From: Notospermus geniculatus | Taxonomy: Eukaryota > Nemertea > Pilidiophora > Heteronemertea > Lineidae | Direction of reading: 5' to 3' | NCBI GenBank assembly: GCA_002633025.1 | Contig: NMRB01000554.1 | Span: forward strand, 84,575-148,574 | DNA length: 64,000 nucleotides | Shown here: positions 61,870 to 64,000 of the stretch, one piece after another | Numbering within the stretch: position 1 is the first letter of the stretch | How the letters are laid out: each line of letters begins with the position of its first letter | The notes under the pieces: generated by a model | What the model was told of the DNA's origin: nothing | The model's database searches: none | The model's input: the letters and a program-made list of their open reading frames with translations, nothing else | Translations under genes and position numbers: made by a program

Positions 61870-62290
61870 GTGTGAAACTGGCAGCACACATAAAAAATGT
61901 GGTCTGCGGCATCCCACCAATGTATCCAAGCGAGAGAGGGCGATATACGGCACATGTGCGACTTACGGACAAAATGTCGGAAGCAGCTATTTGGGAAAAT
62001 AAAATGGGGAAGTCACCGAAAAATAATTCCATTGTTCACAGGTGCGTTTTATTTCGAAGGTTTAGGGCAATAGATAAGCTTACGGTGGCTGATAAAAGTC
62101 AAGCGCCCGACTTAAGAAAACTAAAAATATGATGGCCTTTATCAGCCACCGTAAGCTCGAGTTCGTGCTCACACTTTTAGGCCTACTTACGATTTTGATT
62201 GTATTGGTTATCCATTATCATCTGGTCATGTAAGCGGCTTCATTTTGTCCGTAAGTCGCCCTCTCTCGCTTCCTGGCGCAGTCTGTGTAC
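61870..62290. mobile_element. Foldback repeats in the lectin intron
   Basis: GCGAGAGAGGGCGA and GACTTACGGACAAAATG at the left are inverted at 62235-62282. A small element with TTACGGTGGCTGATAAA ends (62080-62150) lies inside. Confidence 0.75.
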
Positions 62291-63170
62291 TTCGATGGTG
62301 ATCGCATCACCGGATTTCGGATAAAGTCATTGTGTTCATCGTGTTCATCGTGGAATATATACAGTGTGTATTAAAAAAAAGGAAACCGAGATTAATTTGT
62401 TAATTTCTTGGACATGGCTAAATATTTTGGAAATTGGCCAATACCATTTATTACCTAATGATGTCCTCTTTCTTATGACACCAACAAATCCAATCTACTG
62501 TCACAGATGACTGAGCACGAAGCAGTTGAATCGTGGTGGTCCTACATGTCCTATCAGCTCTTATTAGATCTTGAGTCAGTCTTGGCAATCGTATTGATCG
62601 TAGAAAATTTTTGAACGGTTCAAAAATGTTCTACGATCAAAACGATTGTCACGATTGCCGTCACGATTGCCCGTCATGATGTGATAAAATCTGATAGGAT
62701 CACCATGATTACTCCACGATTAAGACCACGATTTCAGTCGTGGCGACATTCGTGCCACCTGAAATTGGTCAATCGCGACCATATCGCATCCAAGCGCATC
62801 AGAACATATCGATTCGCATCACCTCGTATCCAAACGTGAAACTTCAGAGAATTAAAGCGAATTGATATCGAAAAATTTTTATTTACAAATAGAATTTGAA
62901 AGGGGACGAATTTTCGGGGAAAAATGTAAACAAACTTCTCCAGAATGTCAACAAAGAAACGTTCGTCCATTCTGGTTGGCTGAAATTTTGTGTTTACATA
63001 CACCAGCCGAATGTACAATCCGCTATCAATTCGCTTTAAACAAACATTCCACGATCAGCTACGAATGGCCAATCATGACGTCAGTAACGGACCGCGCTCT
63101 AGTGGGAACATAGCATTAAAAACGAAGCCACTCTCACTTTCTGACCAACGCTGTTTTTTTTAACACACAG
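62291..63170. other. Lectin gene intron remainder
   Basis: Holds a hairpin-rich patch with ACGATTG words (62585-62680) and no exon that I can support. The 3' end is a clear polypyrimidine tract followed by ACACACAG. Confidence 0.5.
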
Positions 63171-64000
63171 ATGAACAACATGAGATGGACCGATTCCAAC
63201 CCTACCGTGTTTGCCGATTGGTATAATCCAGCCTATAGCAGCATGGTGCCAGATTTACCAAATACCCTCGTGAAAACTCAGAAACAGCCTGCGAGTATTG
63301 CCAATGTTAGAATGTACCGCTATTTATATCAACATGGCTGAATTTTGGGAGACAAAGACGCACTGGATCAAGATCCCGTGCAGTTACCCGGTTGGTGACG
63401 TTGTGTACATCTGTAAGGCCAGGGCAAAGAAGCTTGACCTTGACGGCTTCTCAAAAAACTTCACCGCGGAAAACTTTACCAGAAGTGAAGCAGAAAACAT
63501 GACTTCATCTGAAGATACCAACGCAGGAACAATGCTACAGGGCCAAACTCTTTCAAACGGACGAACGCATGTAATATCATGTGGATCACGTTGGACATAC
63601 TGGAAAGGACGCTGTCTGAGAATGTTCACAACTCGAAACTTTCATCTTTTCGGAATACTTTCCAAATCGGAAGCCTCGCAAATGTGCCGTTGGGCTAATG
63701 CGGCAGTTCTTGACTTTGCAAACGTACGTAAGGCGGACTTAAAGGGACTCTTGCGGATCTGGCGACACGTTCCGGACTATGGGCAAATTCTAGTCGCTAA
63801 TGGTACCGCTGGGTTTAAGATCCTGAAAATATCTGACTCCTTAATGGTAGTAGATTCTAAGATCGAGGCATTTCTATTGAAAGACACCTCTTTTTTTACG
63901 AAATGGGTGCCGGATGTCCGACATGTGATATGTGAACGCCCATACTATGTGGAAGTTGTCACATGCAAGAACAATCAGTGGGAATGTACTGATGGCATGT
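63171..64000 (+). pseudogene. Lectin mosaic gene, second exon (frame breaks; runs off window)
   Basis: After ACACACAG the frame joined in phase 1 starts D-E-Q-H-E, but the lectin motif R-W-T-D-S-N-P and A-D-W-Y-N-P are in another frame, and the end of the domain (C-T-A-I-Y-I-N, W-I-K-I-P-C, V-Y-I-C-K) is in a third. From about 63300 one frame is open to the window end: a second lectin-like domain (C-G-S-R-W-T-Y-W-K-G-R-C to H-V-I-C-E) and V-T-C-K-N-N-Q-W-E-C-T-D-G-M, which looks like the start of an LDL-receptor class A repeat. Two single-base-type shifts in 130 bp mean a pseudogene or sequence errors. The gene continues beyond 64000. Confidence 0.75.

Overview
The window reads as nuclear DNA of a marine invertebrate. 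Genes are split by GT-AG introns, several are extracellular mosaic types (CUB, C-type lectin, PAN/apple, short-chain collagen C4-like), and most of the rest is inverted-repeat DNA transposons, MITEs, tRNA-derived SINEs, Tc1/mariner remnants and one LINE. Motifs such as aggccta and tacatgta recur. An invertebrate deuterostome (amphioxus, hemichordate or echinoderm) is my guess; a lophotrochozoan is not excluded. There are three N-runs (3535-3713, 18593-18629, 36889-37105) and one single N (13417).

Layout. 1-13 kb: two members of an unrecognised gene family on the minus strand, one (1758-4683) cut in two by a 1.8 kb inverted-repeat element and one (12226-13236) continuous, with a mariner remnant and interlocked foldback elements between them. 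13-30 kb: almost gene-free, packed with nested inverted-repeat elements; one PAN/apple-type exon (17086-17317). 30.4-43.8 kb: a complete five-exon retinol-dehydrogenase-like SDR gene on the minus strand. Its intron 3 holds a decayed LINE, and exon 3 lies in a 1.5 kb tandem duplication. 44-48 kb: repeats. 48.5-57.0 kb: a five-exon minus-strand gene for a predicted type II membrane protein with a short-chain collagen C4-like ectodomain and a furin-type site; exons 2-4 are partly duplicated. 57-60.5 kb: SINE and dispersed repeats. 60.7-64 kb: a plus-strand CUB / C-type lectin mosaic gene that runs off the window and carries several frame breaks.

The most striking structural theme is a set of a dozen or more unrelated-looking elements with one architecture: terminal inverted repeats enclosing many degenerate copies of one short, usually palindromic word, with a different word in each family (CACATGTG, TCCGCGGA, GTTGCAAC, TGTGACATTAT, AAAATGCATTTT and others). 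This resembles Foldback/Galileo-type organisation. The genes here do not form a pathway; they are independent eukaryotic loci in a repeat-rich region. All exon models are read by eye from splice signals, reading phase and family motifs, without searches.
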